Positions 30,492 to 38,290 of a stretch of DNA of 38,518 bases are shown here, one piece after another; positions within the stretch are counted from its first letter, which is position 1, and the number at the start of each line of letters is the position of its first letter. Origin of the DNA: HGM13006 sp963650135 (GTDB lineage Bacteria > Bacillota > Clostridia > Oscillospirales > Oscillospiraceae); NCBI GenBank assembly GCA_963650135.1, contig CAVJLG010000077.1, positions 1 through 38,518 of the forward strand, in the 5' to 3' direction. The notes beneath the pieces were generated by a model. That model saw only the letters and a list, made by a program, of their open reading frames with translations. It did not search any database and was not told the DNA's origin. A program made the position numbers and the translations under genes.

Positions 30492-31880
30492 ATGGCATTT
30501 GAAGGATTAACCGAAAAGCTCTCCGCTGCATTCAAAAAGCTTCGCAGCAAGGGCCGTCTTACCGAGGCTGATGTAAAAGACGCTATGCGAGAAATTCGGC
30601 TGGCCCTTTTGGAAGCCGACGTTAGCTATAAGGTCGTTAAGGATTTTGTCAAAAAGGTCACCGAGCGTGCCGTGGGCAGCGATGTGCTGGAAAGCCTGAC
30701 CCCCGCTCAGATGATCGTCAAGATCGTCAACGAAGAGCTGATTGCACTGATGGGCAGCGAGAATGCCAAAATCGCCATTGCCCCCAAGCCCCCCACCATT
30801 GTGATGCTGGTTGGCCTCCAGGGCGCCGGTAAAACGACCAATGGCGCAAAGCTGGCCGGGCTGATGAAAAAGGACGGCAAGAACCCTCTGCTGGTTGCCT
30901 GTGACGTTTATCGTCCCGCCGCCATTAAGCAGTTGGAGGTTGTGGGCGGTCAGTTGGGCATTCCTGTGTTTCAAATGGGCACGGCAAATCCCGTTGACAT
31001 TGCCAAGGCTGCGGTGGAGCATGCCAAAAAGGAAGGCTTCGAGATGGTGTTCCTGGACACCGCAGGCCGCCTTCATGTGGACGAGGCATTGATGGAGGAG
31101 CTCTCCAACATCAAAGAGGCCGTCCATCCCAACGAGATTCTTCTGGTGGTTGACGCCATGACCGGTCAGGATGCGGTCAATGCCGCCACCGCCTTTAATA
31201 ACCAGCTGGACATCGACGGCGTGATGCTCACCAAGCTGGACGGCGACGCCCGCGGTGGTGCTGCCCTGTCCGTAAAGGCCGTCACCGGCAAGCCCATTAA
31301 GTTTGTGGGCACCGGCGAAAAGCTGGACCAGATCGAGCCCTTCCACCCCTCCCGCATGGCCTCCCGTATTCTGGGCATGGGCGATGTGCTGACGCTGATT
31401 GAAAAGGCCGAGGCCGCCATGGACCAGAAAAAGGCCCAGGAGCTGGAGCAGCGGCTCCGGAAAAACAAGTTTACCCTCCAGGATTTCTATGACCAGCTGG
31501 TGCAGCTGAAATCCATGGGTTCCATTACCGATATTCTGGGCATGATGCCCGGCATGAACGCCGGTGCGCTGAAAAATGTCCAGGTAGACGAAAAAGCACT
31601 GAGCCGTACCGAGGCGATTATCCTCTCCATGACCCCCTATGAGCGGGAAAATCCCGGCGTGATCAACCACAGCCGGAAGCAGCGGATTGCCGCCGGTGCA
31701 GGCGTTCAGGTACAGCAAATCAATGCCCTGCTCAAACAGTTTGACGACATGCAGAAGCTTATGCGTCAGCTCACCGGCCCCGGTGCCAGCAAAAAGATGA
31801 AGCGCCTGCAAAAGAGCGGCCTGGGGAACATGGGCAATATGGGCGGCAAACGGGGCTTCGGCGGCTTCGGTCGGCGCTAA
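30492..31880 (+). CDS. ffh: Signal recognition particle protein Ffh
   Basis: 462 residues. N domain 1-90; G domain with P-loop GLQGAGKTT (108-116), DVYRPAAIKQL, DTAGRLHVDE, TKLDGDARGG; M domain from about 300 (PGMNAGALKNVQVDE; MTPYERENPGVINHSRKQRIAAGAG). The Gly/Phe-rich tail (GFGGFGRR) is common in Firmicutes. It binds 4.5S RNA and delivers membrane proteins to FtsY. Confidence 0.98.
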   Translation: MAFEGLTEKLSAAFKKLRSKGRLTEADVKDAMREIRLALLEADVSYKVVKDFVKKVTERAVGSDVLESLTPAQMIVKIVNEELIALMGSENAKIAIAPKPPTIVMLVGLQGAGKTTNGAKLAGLMKKDGKNPLLVACDVYRPAAIKQLEVVGGQLGIPVFQMGTANPVDIAKAAVEHAKKEGFEMVFLDTAGRLHVDEALMEELSNIKEAVHPNEILLVVDAMTGQDAVNAATAFNNQLDIDGVMLTKLDGDARGGAALSVKAVTGKPIKFVGTGEKLDQIEPFHPSRMASRILGMGDVLTLIEKAEAAMDQKKAQELEQRLRKNKFTLQDFYDQLVQLKSMGSITDILGMMPGMNAGALKNVQVDEKALSRTEAIILSMTPYERENPGVINHSRKQRIAAGAGVQVQQINALLKQFDDMQKLMRQLTGPGASKKMKRLQKSGLGNMGNMGGKRGFGGFGRR

Positions 31881-31958
31881 TCCCCTTCCCTGGTTCGTAA
31901 CCAGCACATTGCTTTACGATAGATTTTGAGAGAAAAAGATTACGGAGGTGAAATACCC

Positions 31959-32198
31959 ATGGTTAAGATCAGACTTCGCAGAATGGGTGCCAAGAAGGCT
32001 CCTTTCTACAGAATCGTTGTTGCTGATTCCCGCAGCCCCCGCGACGGCCGCTGCATCGAGGAGATCGGTACCTACAACCCCCTGACCGATCCCGCTACCG
32101 TCACCATCGACGCTGAGAAGGCGCAGCAGTGGATCAAGAACGGCGCTCAGCCCACCGACACCGTACGCGCTCTGCTCAAGAAGAACGGCGTACTCTAA
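31959..32198 (+). CDS. rpsP: 30S ribosomal protein S16
   Basis: 79 residues from MVKIRLRRMGAKKAPFYRI, preceded by CGGAGGTGAAATACCC. VADSRSPRDGR and EEIGTYNPL are S16 signatures. Normal length for the family. Confidence 0.98.
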   Translation: MVKIRLRRMGAKKAPFYRIVVADSRSPRDGRCIEEIGTYNPLTDPATVTIDAEKAQQWIKNGAQPTDTVRALLKKNGVL

Positions 32199-32213
32199 TT
32201 CGGAGGTACGAAC

Positions 32214-32441
32214 ATGAAAGAGCTGCTGCTTTATATGGCACAAAACCTGGTGGACCACCCCGACGCCGTTTCCGTAACGGAGATCGACGGGGAGGAAACC
32301 ACTCTGGAGCTTCGTGTTGCGCCGGAAGACATGGGTAAGGTCATCGGACGGCAGGGCCGGATCGCAAAAGAGATCCGCACCATCATCAAGTCCGTGGCGC
32401 AGCGCAAAGGTCAGCGTGTCAATGTAGAAATCATTGGCTAA
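32214..32441 (+). CDS. khpA: KH-domain RNA-binding protein KhpA
   Basis: 75 residues, one KH domain with the GxxG loop (VIGRQGRIAKEIRTI). In the usual order rpsP-khpA-rimM-trmD-rplS it sits exactly here, but a terminator follows at once. It pairs with KhpB in RNA regulation. Start after TCGGAGGTACGAAC. Confidence 0.95.
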   Translation: MKELLLYMAQNLVDHPDAVSVTEIDGEETTLELRVAPEDMGKVIGRQGRIAKEIRTIIKSVAQRKGQRVNVEIIG

Positions 32442-32480
32442 AAAAACATGCGGTATGGGAACATATCGCATGTTTTTTGT
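32441..32480 (+). terminator. Terminator after khpA
   Basis: AAAAAACATGCG pairs with CGCATGTTTTTT; its T-run serves the plus strand. It overlaps the khpA stop. Confidence 0.9.
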
Positions 32481-32492
32481 TCTATTTTCCTA

Positions 32493-32520
32493 TTGTGTTT
32501 TCCATGCAGTCCGGTATAAT
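32493..32520 (+). promoter_or_regulatory. Promoter of the folT transcript
   Basis: TTGTGT (32493-32498), 16-base spacer, TATAAT (32515-32520). Confidence 0.6.
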
Positions 32521-32529
32521 ACAAATAGA

Positions 32530-32650
32530 ATTCGACAGCATCTCGTTTTATGATGTTGCCGCAAAATAGACAACGCGAGAGCATTCAACACAATGCACCT
32601 GCGCTGTCGCAAATAGGCAATATCACATGCTTCGGCTGATGTTGCCTAAA
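32530..32650 (+). other. Unexplained structured leader segment before the THF riboswitch
   Basis: About 120 transcribed bases hold no ORF of note. They contain a long-range GACAGC (near 32535)/GCTGTC (near 32614) pair, a GGCAATATCA/TGATGTTGCC hairpin with TTCG in its loop (about 32625-32645), and TGATGTTGCC occurs twice (near 32551 and 32636). Confidence 0.4.
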
Positions 32651-32656
32651 AATAAA

Positions 32657-32763
32657 GATGGCAGAGTAGAGATCTGCGGGTTACGTGTCCGGAGGACGGG
32701 GAGTTGTCTCCGGAACGAAAAAAGCCTGCTTTTGCCGTGCAGATCCTCGCATCCCGCTGCTGC
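32657..32763 (+). promoter_or_regulatory. Tetrahydrofolate (THF) riboswitch
   Basis: Class-I THF aptamer blocks are present: GGCAGAGTAGA at the 5' end, GGGTTACGTG, GACGGGGAGTTGTC, GGAACGAA, and the closing strands GCAGATC and GCTGCTGC. The downstream gene is a folate ECF S-component, as typical for this class. Confidence 0.85.
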
Positions 32764-32774
32764 ATACCGGAGTT

Positions 32775-32812
32775 CCTCCTCTATGTGGCTGAGATTTGCC
32801 ATGTATAGGAGG
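32775..32812 (+). promoter_or_regulatory. Ribosome-binding-site sequestering hairpin of folT
   Basis: CCTCCTCTATGTGGC pairs with GCCATGTATAGGAGG (14 of 15 positions, two G-U). The 3' arm contains the AGGAGG at 32807-32812, so the riboswitch most likely acts on translation. Confidence 0.75.
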
Positions 32813-32819
32813 TATTTTT

Positions 32820-33599
32820 ATGGAAAACAGCATTCTTTCTCCCAGCTATTGGCGCAGTGCCTGGGGCGAGGTCAAAAAGCTGCGCCAGCTGACCTTTGCC
32901 GCGCTGATCTGCGCCCTGAGCATCGTAGTCGGCGGCTTTTTCATCACCGTGGGCGACAATCTCCGGATCTACTTCACCTTCTTCATCACCGCCGTGGGCT
33001 GTGCTGTCTACGGCCCCGTACTGGGGGTGATGGTGGCAGCGGTCACTGATACGCTCAACTACATCATCTTCCCCACCGGCGCCTATTTTCCCGGGTATCT
33101 GCTCAGTGAAATGGCCGGGGCGCTGATCTACAGTCTGCTGCTCTATCGGAAGAAAATCACAGTGCTGCGGCTGTTTGGGGCGAAATTTCTGGTGAATTAT
33201 CTGGTCAATGTCACCCTGGGCTGCCTTTGGAGTCAGATTCTCTATGGAAAGGGCTATCTCTATTACCTGGTAAAGAGCCTGATTAAAAATTCCCTGATGC
33301 TGCCCCTGGAGGTCATGGCATTGGCGGCGCTGTTCTCCGTTCTGCTTCCCACCTTCTCCCAGCTCGGGCTGCTGCCGGGGCACAGTCAAAAGGACCTGCA
33401 AAAGCTTCGGTTCACCGCCGCTGCATTCCCGGTGCTGGGGCTCAGCGCCCTGATTTCCGGTCTGTGCAGCTATTATTACAGTACCACCCAGTCCACCGGA
33501 ACCGGACTGTTTCTGGGACTGACTATCCTCCTGTGCCTGCTGGGTGCAGGGCTGCTGATTGCCGGAGGGATCTATAACCACCGCCACGCAAACGCATAA
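32820..33599 (+). CDS. folT: Folate-family ECF transporter S-component
   Basis: 259 residues starting MENSILSPSYWRSAWGEV eight bases after AGGAGG. Six hydrophobic segments. Early KLRQLTFAALICALSIV and RIYFTFFITAVGCAVYGPVLGVMVAAVTD are typical of FolT. It imports folates with a shared energising module not encoded here. THF-riboswitch control agrees. The C-terminal half has extra length, with two predicted helices beyond the usual domain (about 205-255). Confidence 0.9.
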   Translation: MENSILSPSYWRSAWGEVKKLRQLTFAALICALSIVVGGFFITVGDNLRIYFTFFITAVGCAVYGPVLGVMVAAVTDTLNYIIFPTGAYFPGYLLSEMAGALIYSLLLYRKKITVLRLFGAKFLVNYLVNVTLGCLWSQILYGKGYLYYLVKSLIKNSLMLPLEVMALAALFSVLLPTFSQLGLLPGHSQKDLQKLRFTAAAFPVLGLSALISGLCSYYYSTTQSTGTGLFLGLTILLCLLGAGLLIAGGIYNHRHANA

Positions 33600-33605
33600 A
33601 ATGAT

Positions 33606-33640
33606 TGCCGCCTGAGCTTTTTACTCAGGCGGCATTTTTT
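33606..33640. terminator. Terminator between folT and the DAACS symporter
   Basis: TGCCGCCTGAG (33606-33616) pairs with CTCAGGCGGCA (33624-33634), followed by TTTTTT. Convergent genes on both sides. Confidence 0.9.
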
Positions 33641-35301
33641 CATTTGGAATCCAGAATATCGAAATCAATGAGCTTTTCGGTACTGGCTACGGCGGCGGTT
33701 CCAACAAAATCGCCGGTGCCGTTAATCAGCGTCCGGAGCATACTCATAATCTGGTCAATGCCCATCAGGACGCCCAGGCCCTCAATGGGAACCCCGATCT
33801 GGAGCACCAAAATGGAAAGGCAGATAAATCCTGCGCCCGCAATCGGTGGCGCACCCATGGACAGGATCACAATAGTCACCGCCAGCTTTAGCAGCATATC
33901 CGCCGTCACCGGCACATGATACACTGCCGCTAAGAATAGCGTACTGAGCGTCAAATATACGCAGGCGCCATCCATATTGATGGTGGAGCCCAAGGGCATA
34001 GAGAAGGAGCTGATCTTCGGAGATATGCCCAGCCGCTTGGTACAGGTGTCCAGAGACTGGGGCATTACGGCGCTGGTGCTGCAAAATGTAATGAACAGCA
34101 GGAAGTTGGGCAGGCATTTTTTGAAGAAATTCAGCGGATTCTTCCGCACAAACAGCACAAACAGCAGCGAGTACACCAGGAACATCCCCACGCCGCCCAG
34201 GAACATGCCCAGCACCAGCTTCAGCAGCGCCACCACCATAGAGGTATCAATGGTCAATACCAGCAGCGTCATGGCGCAGAAGGTTGCCAGGGGGATGGTT
34301 TTCATCACGATAGCGGCCAACTTCAGGAAGAACCGGTTGCATAGCCCCAGGAACTCCGTGACCTTCTGCCGGTCATCGCCATTGTCCAGCATGGTCGCGG
34401 CTACACCGGCCAGAATCGCCAGGAAAATGATTTGCAGCATTTCCGTTCCGGTAAACGCCCCCATAAAGCTGGTAGGCACAATGTTCACAATGGAATCCAG
34501 CAGCGAAATTCCCGTGGAGGTGTCGCCGGAGTAGGTATAGGCGCTCATGTCCAGCTGCACATTGGCCCCGGGCTGCAACATCTGATACACCGCATAGCCC
34601 ACCAGAATTGCCACAAACGAGGTAAACGTATAGAATGAAAATACTTTTGCGCCGATTCGCCCATATTCCCGGATATCCGACACCCCCGCCACGCTGGAGG
34701 AAATGGCGAAGAACACCACCGGCACCACCAGCATTTTCAGCGCATTTAAGAACATAGTGCGCAGGGGAGTCAGCACATATGTGGAAACCGCGTCGTTCAG
34801 CCCCGCGCCGCCATAGAACCGCAGCAGCAGTCCCACCACAATCGCCGCCACAAAGGCAATGGAAATCACCTTGAGCGTCTGGGGCCGGGACTTATGGGCC
34901 ACAAACTCCACCTCGTTATGGGTGCCGCGATGGTAATAGCTGAGGTTGTTGCGCAGTGCCTTGAGCAGCTGCTCGCTGGTTTGCGGCGCGTCAAAATCCT
35001 GATCCGGCACCGGCGGATCGGTGTCCAGCAGGTTTTGAATATCCAGCTCGTCCAGCGGATTATAGGTCACGCCGTCGGACACAATTCGAACCACAACCTT
35101 ATTGGATGTTTTCTGTACTGCCACGCCCAAAAATGTCGGATTTTTCTCCGCCATGAGCTTTGAAATAGAGCAAACCAAATTGGTGCTGTTGATGGCATTG
35201 GCGTCGGATAGGCCTTCCTTCCGGAGCCGCTGCCCTACAAACTCTCCTACATGATCCAGCAGATTTTCATCGTTGGAAAACCGCTGCTTTACCGCAAGCA
35301 T
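33640..35301 (-). CDS. Dicarboxylate/amino acid:cation symporter (DAACS) with N-terminal GHKL-ATPase-like domain
   Basis: 553 residues from MLAVKQRFSNDENLLDHV after GGGAGGAATTCAT. From about 145 on it is a GltP/DctA-type transporter: LRTMFLNALKMLVVPVVFFAISSSV, FCSTSAVMPQSLDTC (in place of the serine-rich SSSATLP re-entrant loop) and SMPLGSTINMDGACVYLTLSTLFLA (substrate-binding NMDG). Residues 1-140 are not transporter. They look like an RsbW-type HATPase (VGVAVQKTSNKVVVRIVSDGVTYNPLDEL; NLSYYHRGTHNEVEFV). Substrate probably glutamate, aspartate or a C4 dicarboxylate. Confidence 0.9.
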   Translation of the reverse strand: MLAVKQRFSNDENLLDHVGEFVGQRLRKEGLSDANAINSTNLVCSISKLMAEKNPTFLGVAVQKTSNKVVVRIVSDGVTYNPLDELDIQNLLDTDPPVPDQDFDAPQTSEQLLKALRNNLSYYHRGTHNEVEFVAHKSRPQTLKVISIAFVAAIVVGLLLRFYGGAGLNDAVSTYVLTPLRTMFLNALKMLVVPVVFFAISSSVAGVSDIREYGRIGAKVFSFYTFTSFVAILVGYAVYQMLQPGANVQLDMSAYTYSGDTSTGISLLDSIVNIVPTSFMGAFTGTEMLQIIFLAILAGVAATMLDNGDDRQKVTEFLGLCNRFFLKLAAIVMKTIPLATFCAMTLLVLTIDTSMVVALLKLVLGMFLGGVGMFLVYSLLFVLFVRKNPLNFFKKCLPNFLLFITFCSTSAVMPQSLDTCTKRLGISPKISSFSMPLGSTINMDGACVYLTLSTLFLAAVYHVPVTADMLLKLAVTIVILSMGAPPIAGAGFICLSILVLQIGVPIEGLGVLMGIDQIMSMLRTLINGTGDFVGTAAVASTEKLIDFDILDSK

Positions 35302-35329
35302 ATGAATTCCTCCCATGCATTGATAAACA

Positions 35330-35344
35330 TTGGTATAATACCAA
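35330..35344. promoter_or_regulatory. Palindrome downstream of DAACS promoter, possible operator
   Basis: TTGGTAT-A-ATACCAA, just inside the 5' end of the predicted transcript and before the ribosome-binding site. Confidence 0.45.
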
Positions 35345-35355
35345 GGTTTGATTTA

Positions 35356-35384
35356 ATTATATAACGAGTTATATATAATGTCAA
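35356..35384 (-). promoter_or_regulatory. Consensus promoter of the DAACS symporter gene
   Basis: On the minus strand TTGACA (35384-35379), 17-base spacer, TATAAT (35361-35356): perfect consensus. The spacer contains a TATAAC/GTTATA dyad. Confidence 0.8.
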
Positions 35385-35513
35385 CCAATTCGCAAAAAAT
35401 GCAGGCATATTTCTCTTTTTGTGTTCGTTTTGTGAAGTATCTCTCCCTATTTCCCATTTTCTATGATACAATAGTGGTTGCGGCCCCAATGTGCCGCCGG
35501 AAGGAGATCCATC

Positions 35514-37049
35514 ATGAAACGATTTTTCCACCATTTTCTGCACTACGACCTGATTCCGCTGCTTTCTATGCTGGCGGTCTGCGCCTTTCCCTGTGTGTTC
35601 CTCTATGCCCGGAACGCCTCTGAGGTTCCGGCGGATTCTATGATTCCCTTTCTGGTGGTATTCTCCCTGAATGCCCTGCTGTTTTTCGGCATTTCCGCCA
35701 TTTTCCTTCACAATGTCTCCCGGGCGGCGTTTTTCTCCGACCTTGCCATGCTGGTGGTCATCAACTTCTGCCTGCTGGCATCCCATCTTAAAAATCTTCT
35801 GCCCGTCCTGCGGGACCGGTATTTGCTGATTCTGCTTGTGGTTCTGCTGCTGGGACTGTTTATCCTGCTGCTTCGGAAAAAGCCGGATCTGCGTACAGGG
35901 TGTCTGCTGGTGCTCATCGCTTTTGGCTCCATGATCGCCATCAACACCATCCAAGCCATTCCCGCCATTCTCTCCAGTCACGAGGTGCAGAAGGAGATGA
36001 TGCGCGGGGTACCCGATGACGAAAATCCCAACACCCAGGTGGAGCAGGACGTACAGTTTGGCGATAACCGCCCCAACGTCTACTATTTCCTCTTCGATGA
36101 ATACGGCGGCTATGACAATCTAAAGCACTATTACGATTTTGACAACAGCGCATTCCTGGACGAGCTGAAAAACCGCGGCTTCTCCGTCTCGCTCCACAGC
36201 CACAACACCGAGGCCGTTGCCACCGATACCATTGTGCCCAATCTCCTGAATATGAACTATGTGGTGAAGGTGGAGGAGTCCGGGCACAAAAAGGCCCAGT
36301 ACCGCCGCAGCTGCCTGCTCTATCAGATGTTCGCGGACAACGGCTATCAGATCAACCTCATCAACCATGTGGACTATCTGGGCACCGGCGGCTGCCATGT
36401 GCTCACCAGTAATCAAACCCGGCGCACCATCTCGGAATATCTCATGCGCAACAGCATCTACAACAAGTTTCCCGCCTTCCGAAAGCTGCTGGATCAGTTC
36501 TTTGTAGCAGACTACGGCGACAACTACCGCGCCTCTTTGGACAACGCCCTGGAGGCGGAGCTTACCTGCTGGCAGGAGGCCCAGGACGGCCCCACGCTGA
36601 CCGTTGGCTATGTACAGTGCCCCCACTCCCCCACCATGGTTGGCCCCAACGGTGAGGACCTCCCGTTCTCCACCGGTTGGAACTGGCGGGATCACAGCCT
36701 GTACCTGGGCCAGGTGGAGTTTATCAACAAGCACATTTTAAAGCTGGTGGACACCATTCAGGAGCATGACCCGGATGCTCTGATTTTCCTCCAGTCCGAC
36801 CATGGTAACCGCTATGCCATTCATATGGTGCAGGTGGGCGAATGGTCTGACTATGACCCCCACGAGGAAAATCAGTATATGCAGAATGTGCTCAACTGCG
36901 TCTACTACCAGGGCCAGTCCTTTGACATTGAGGGTGAAACCGGCATCAATACCATGCGCAAGGTGTTCTCTCAGGTGTTGGGGGCCAATCTGCCGCCAAT
37001 TACGCCGGTGCAGGATTACTCCGACGATTATGTGGACGAGCAGAGCTAA
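35514..37049 (+). CDS. Sulfatase-like membrane protein of the alkaline phosphatase superfamily
   Basis: 511 residues from MKRFFHHFLHYDLIPLLSM after AAGGAGATCCATC. Residues 10-150 contain about five membrane helices. The extracellular domain follows with NVYYFLFDEYGGYDNLKHYYDFDN (first metal motif region), SHNTEAVATDTIVPNLLNMNYV carrying a likely Thr nucleophile, and LIFLQSDHGNRYAIH for the second metal site. The layout recalls LtaS/EptA-type phospho-transferases of the cell envelope. The exact reaction (polymer synthesis or phosphoglycerol/phosphoethanolamine transfer) cannot be told. Confidence 0.8.
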   Translation: MKRFFHHFLHYDLIPLLSMLAVCAFPCVFLYARNASEVPADSMIPFLVVFSLNALLFFGISAIFLHNVSRAAFFSDLAMLVVINFCLLASHLKNLLPVLRDRYLLILLVVLLLGLFILLLRKKPDLRTGCLLVLIAFGSMIAINTIQAIPAILSSHEVQKEMMRGVPDDENPNTQVEQDVQFGDNRPNVYYFLFDEYGGYDNLKHYYDFDNSAFLDELKNRGFSVSLHSHNTEAVATDTIVPNLLNMNYVVKVEESGHKKAQYRRSCLLYQMFADNGYQINLINHVDYLGTGGCHVLTSNQTRRTISEYLMRNSIYNKFPAFRKLLDQFFVADYGDNYRASLDNALEAELTCWQEAQDGPTLTVGYVQCPHSPTMVGPNGEDLPFSTGWNWRDHSLYLGQVEFINKHILKLVDTIQEHDPDALIFLQSDHGNRYAIHMVQVGEWSDYDPHEENQYMQNVLNCVYYQGQSFDIEGETGINTMRKVFSQVLGANLPPITPVQDYSDDYVDEQS

Positions 37050-37052
37050 TTC

Positions 37053-37081
37053 TAGACAATTGTCCCGTATTGCGGTATGAT
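37053..37081 (+). promoter_or_regulatory. Promoter of the MDR oxidoreductase gene
   Basis: TAGACA (37053-37058), 17-base spacer, TATGAT (37076-37081). Confidence 0.5.
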
Positions 37082-37117
37082 AAACCTGATATCTTAGAAA
37101 TCGGAGGGATCTTCCCT

Positions 37118-38104
37118 ATGAAACGAGTAGTCATGAACGAATATGGCGGCCCCGAGGTGCTGCACCTGGAGGATGCGCCCATTCCCCAGCCCGGTCCCGG
37201 CGAGGTACTGCTGAAGATGCAGGCCGCCGGTATCTCCAAGCCGGACTTTCTGATGCGCACCGGCGCGTATCCCTGGACCAAGGGCATTCTCCCGTTCTAT
37301 CCCGGGCTTTACGGTACCGGAACCGTGGAAGCGGTAGGAACCGATGTAACGGCAGTGGTGCCGGGAGATCTGGTGTTTGTGGATCATCCTGTGGTCTGCG
37401 GCTGCTACAGCGAATATAAAATCGCCCCGGAAGGCAACATTACCAAGATGATTGCCGGAACCGACCCGGTTTACGGCGCGGTGATGACCAACTATGTAAT
37501 CGCCTGGAGCCTGATGACCCAGGTGCTTGGCCCCGGCCATGGGAAAACCCTTTATATGAAGGGTGCCGCCGGTGCATTGGGCTCTGCGGTGGTGCAGATG
37601 GCCCCGCTTGCCGGTTATCGGGTGATTGCCAGCGCCAGCACCCAGGAAAAATGCAATTATCTCCGCACCCTCGGGGCAACACATGTATTCTGCTACAAGG
37701 AAACCTCGGAGCAGGAGGCCGTGCTCTCCGCCACCGACGGAATGGGTGCCGATATCATCCTCGACCAGGTGGCAGGACCCAATATGGCATCGCAGCTTTC
37801 CTATCTTGCACCCCTGGGCACCATTCTGGTGTATAACTACTTAGGCGGCGCAGAAAACACCGGCATGCTGGAGGCAATGATTGCAGGCATGGCAAAGTGC
37901 CAGTCCGTCCGGGTGTTCTCCTTCCACTATAACGATGATAAGCCCGAGGCGCTGAAAATGCTCCGGGAGCAGGTGTTCACCATGCTCCACGAGGGCAAAA
38001 TCAAGCCCCACATCTTCCGTACTTTCTCCCAGGAAGAAATTCTGGAGGCCCATCAGGTGCTGGACAGCGGCGCTTTCACCGGCAGCCTGGTACTGAAATT
38101 CTAA
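37118..38104 (+). CDS. Zinc-independent MDR oxidoreductase (quinone oxidoreductase-like)
   Basis: 328 residues from MKRVVMNEYGGPEVLHLED after GGAGGGATCTTCCCT. MDR fold: GroES-like N-terminal domain (PGPGEVLLKMQAAGISKPDFLMRTG), Rossmann motif GAAGALGSAVVQMA, GADIILDQVAG. The catalytic-zinc GHE motif is replaced by YPGLYGTGTVE, and no structural-zinc Cys cluster is present, so it belongs with NADPH:quinone reductase/enoyl reductase types. Substrate unknown. Confidence 0.9.
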   Translation: MKRVVMNEYGGPEVLHLEDAPIPQPGPGEVLLKMQAAGISKPDFLMRTGAYPWTKGILPFYPGLYGTGTVEAVGTDVTAVVPGDLVFVDHPVVCGCYSEYKIAPEGNITKMIAGTDPVYGAVMTNYVIAWSLMTQVLGPGHGKTLYMKGAAGALGSAVVQMAPLAGYRVIASASTQEKCNYLRTLGATHVFCYKETSEQEAVLSATDGMGADIILDQVAGPNMASQLSYLAPLGTILVYNYLGGAENTGMLEAMIAGMAKCQSVRVFSFHYNDDKPEALKMLREQVFTMLHEGKIKPHIFRTFSQEEILEAHQVLDSGAFTGSLVLKF

Positions 38105-38110
38105 TACGAC

Positions 38111-38147
38111 ACTCCCCCGATGCAGCACTGCACCGGGGGATTTTTTC
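38111..38147 (+). terminator. Terminator after the MDR gene
   Basis: TCCCCCG (38113-38119) pairs with CGGGGGA (38134-38140), inner TGCAG/CTGCA, then TTTTTT. Confidence 0.95.
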
Positions 38148-38216
38148 GCCTGCCCCAAACGGTTGATGGAAGCACAAATCGCAACCTGTAACAGTTTCAT
38201 TTCTTGCTATTTCGCG

Positions 38217-38244
38217 TTGACATCCCCCCTTCCGGTGGTACAAT
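38217..38244 (+). promoter_or_regulatory. Promoter of the lipoprotein gene
   Basis: TTGACA (38217-38222), 16-base spacer, TACAAT (38239-38244). Confidence 0.7.
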
Positions 38245-38290
38245 AATGGTAGATCCCCGAATTCCAATTTGGGGAAGGAAAGGAGAAGTT

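Noticed and set aside
30507..31907. 466-codon minus-strand frame over ffh
   Set aside because: Antisense shadow of a certain ffh gene; no ribosome-binding site or domain.
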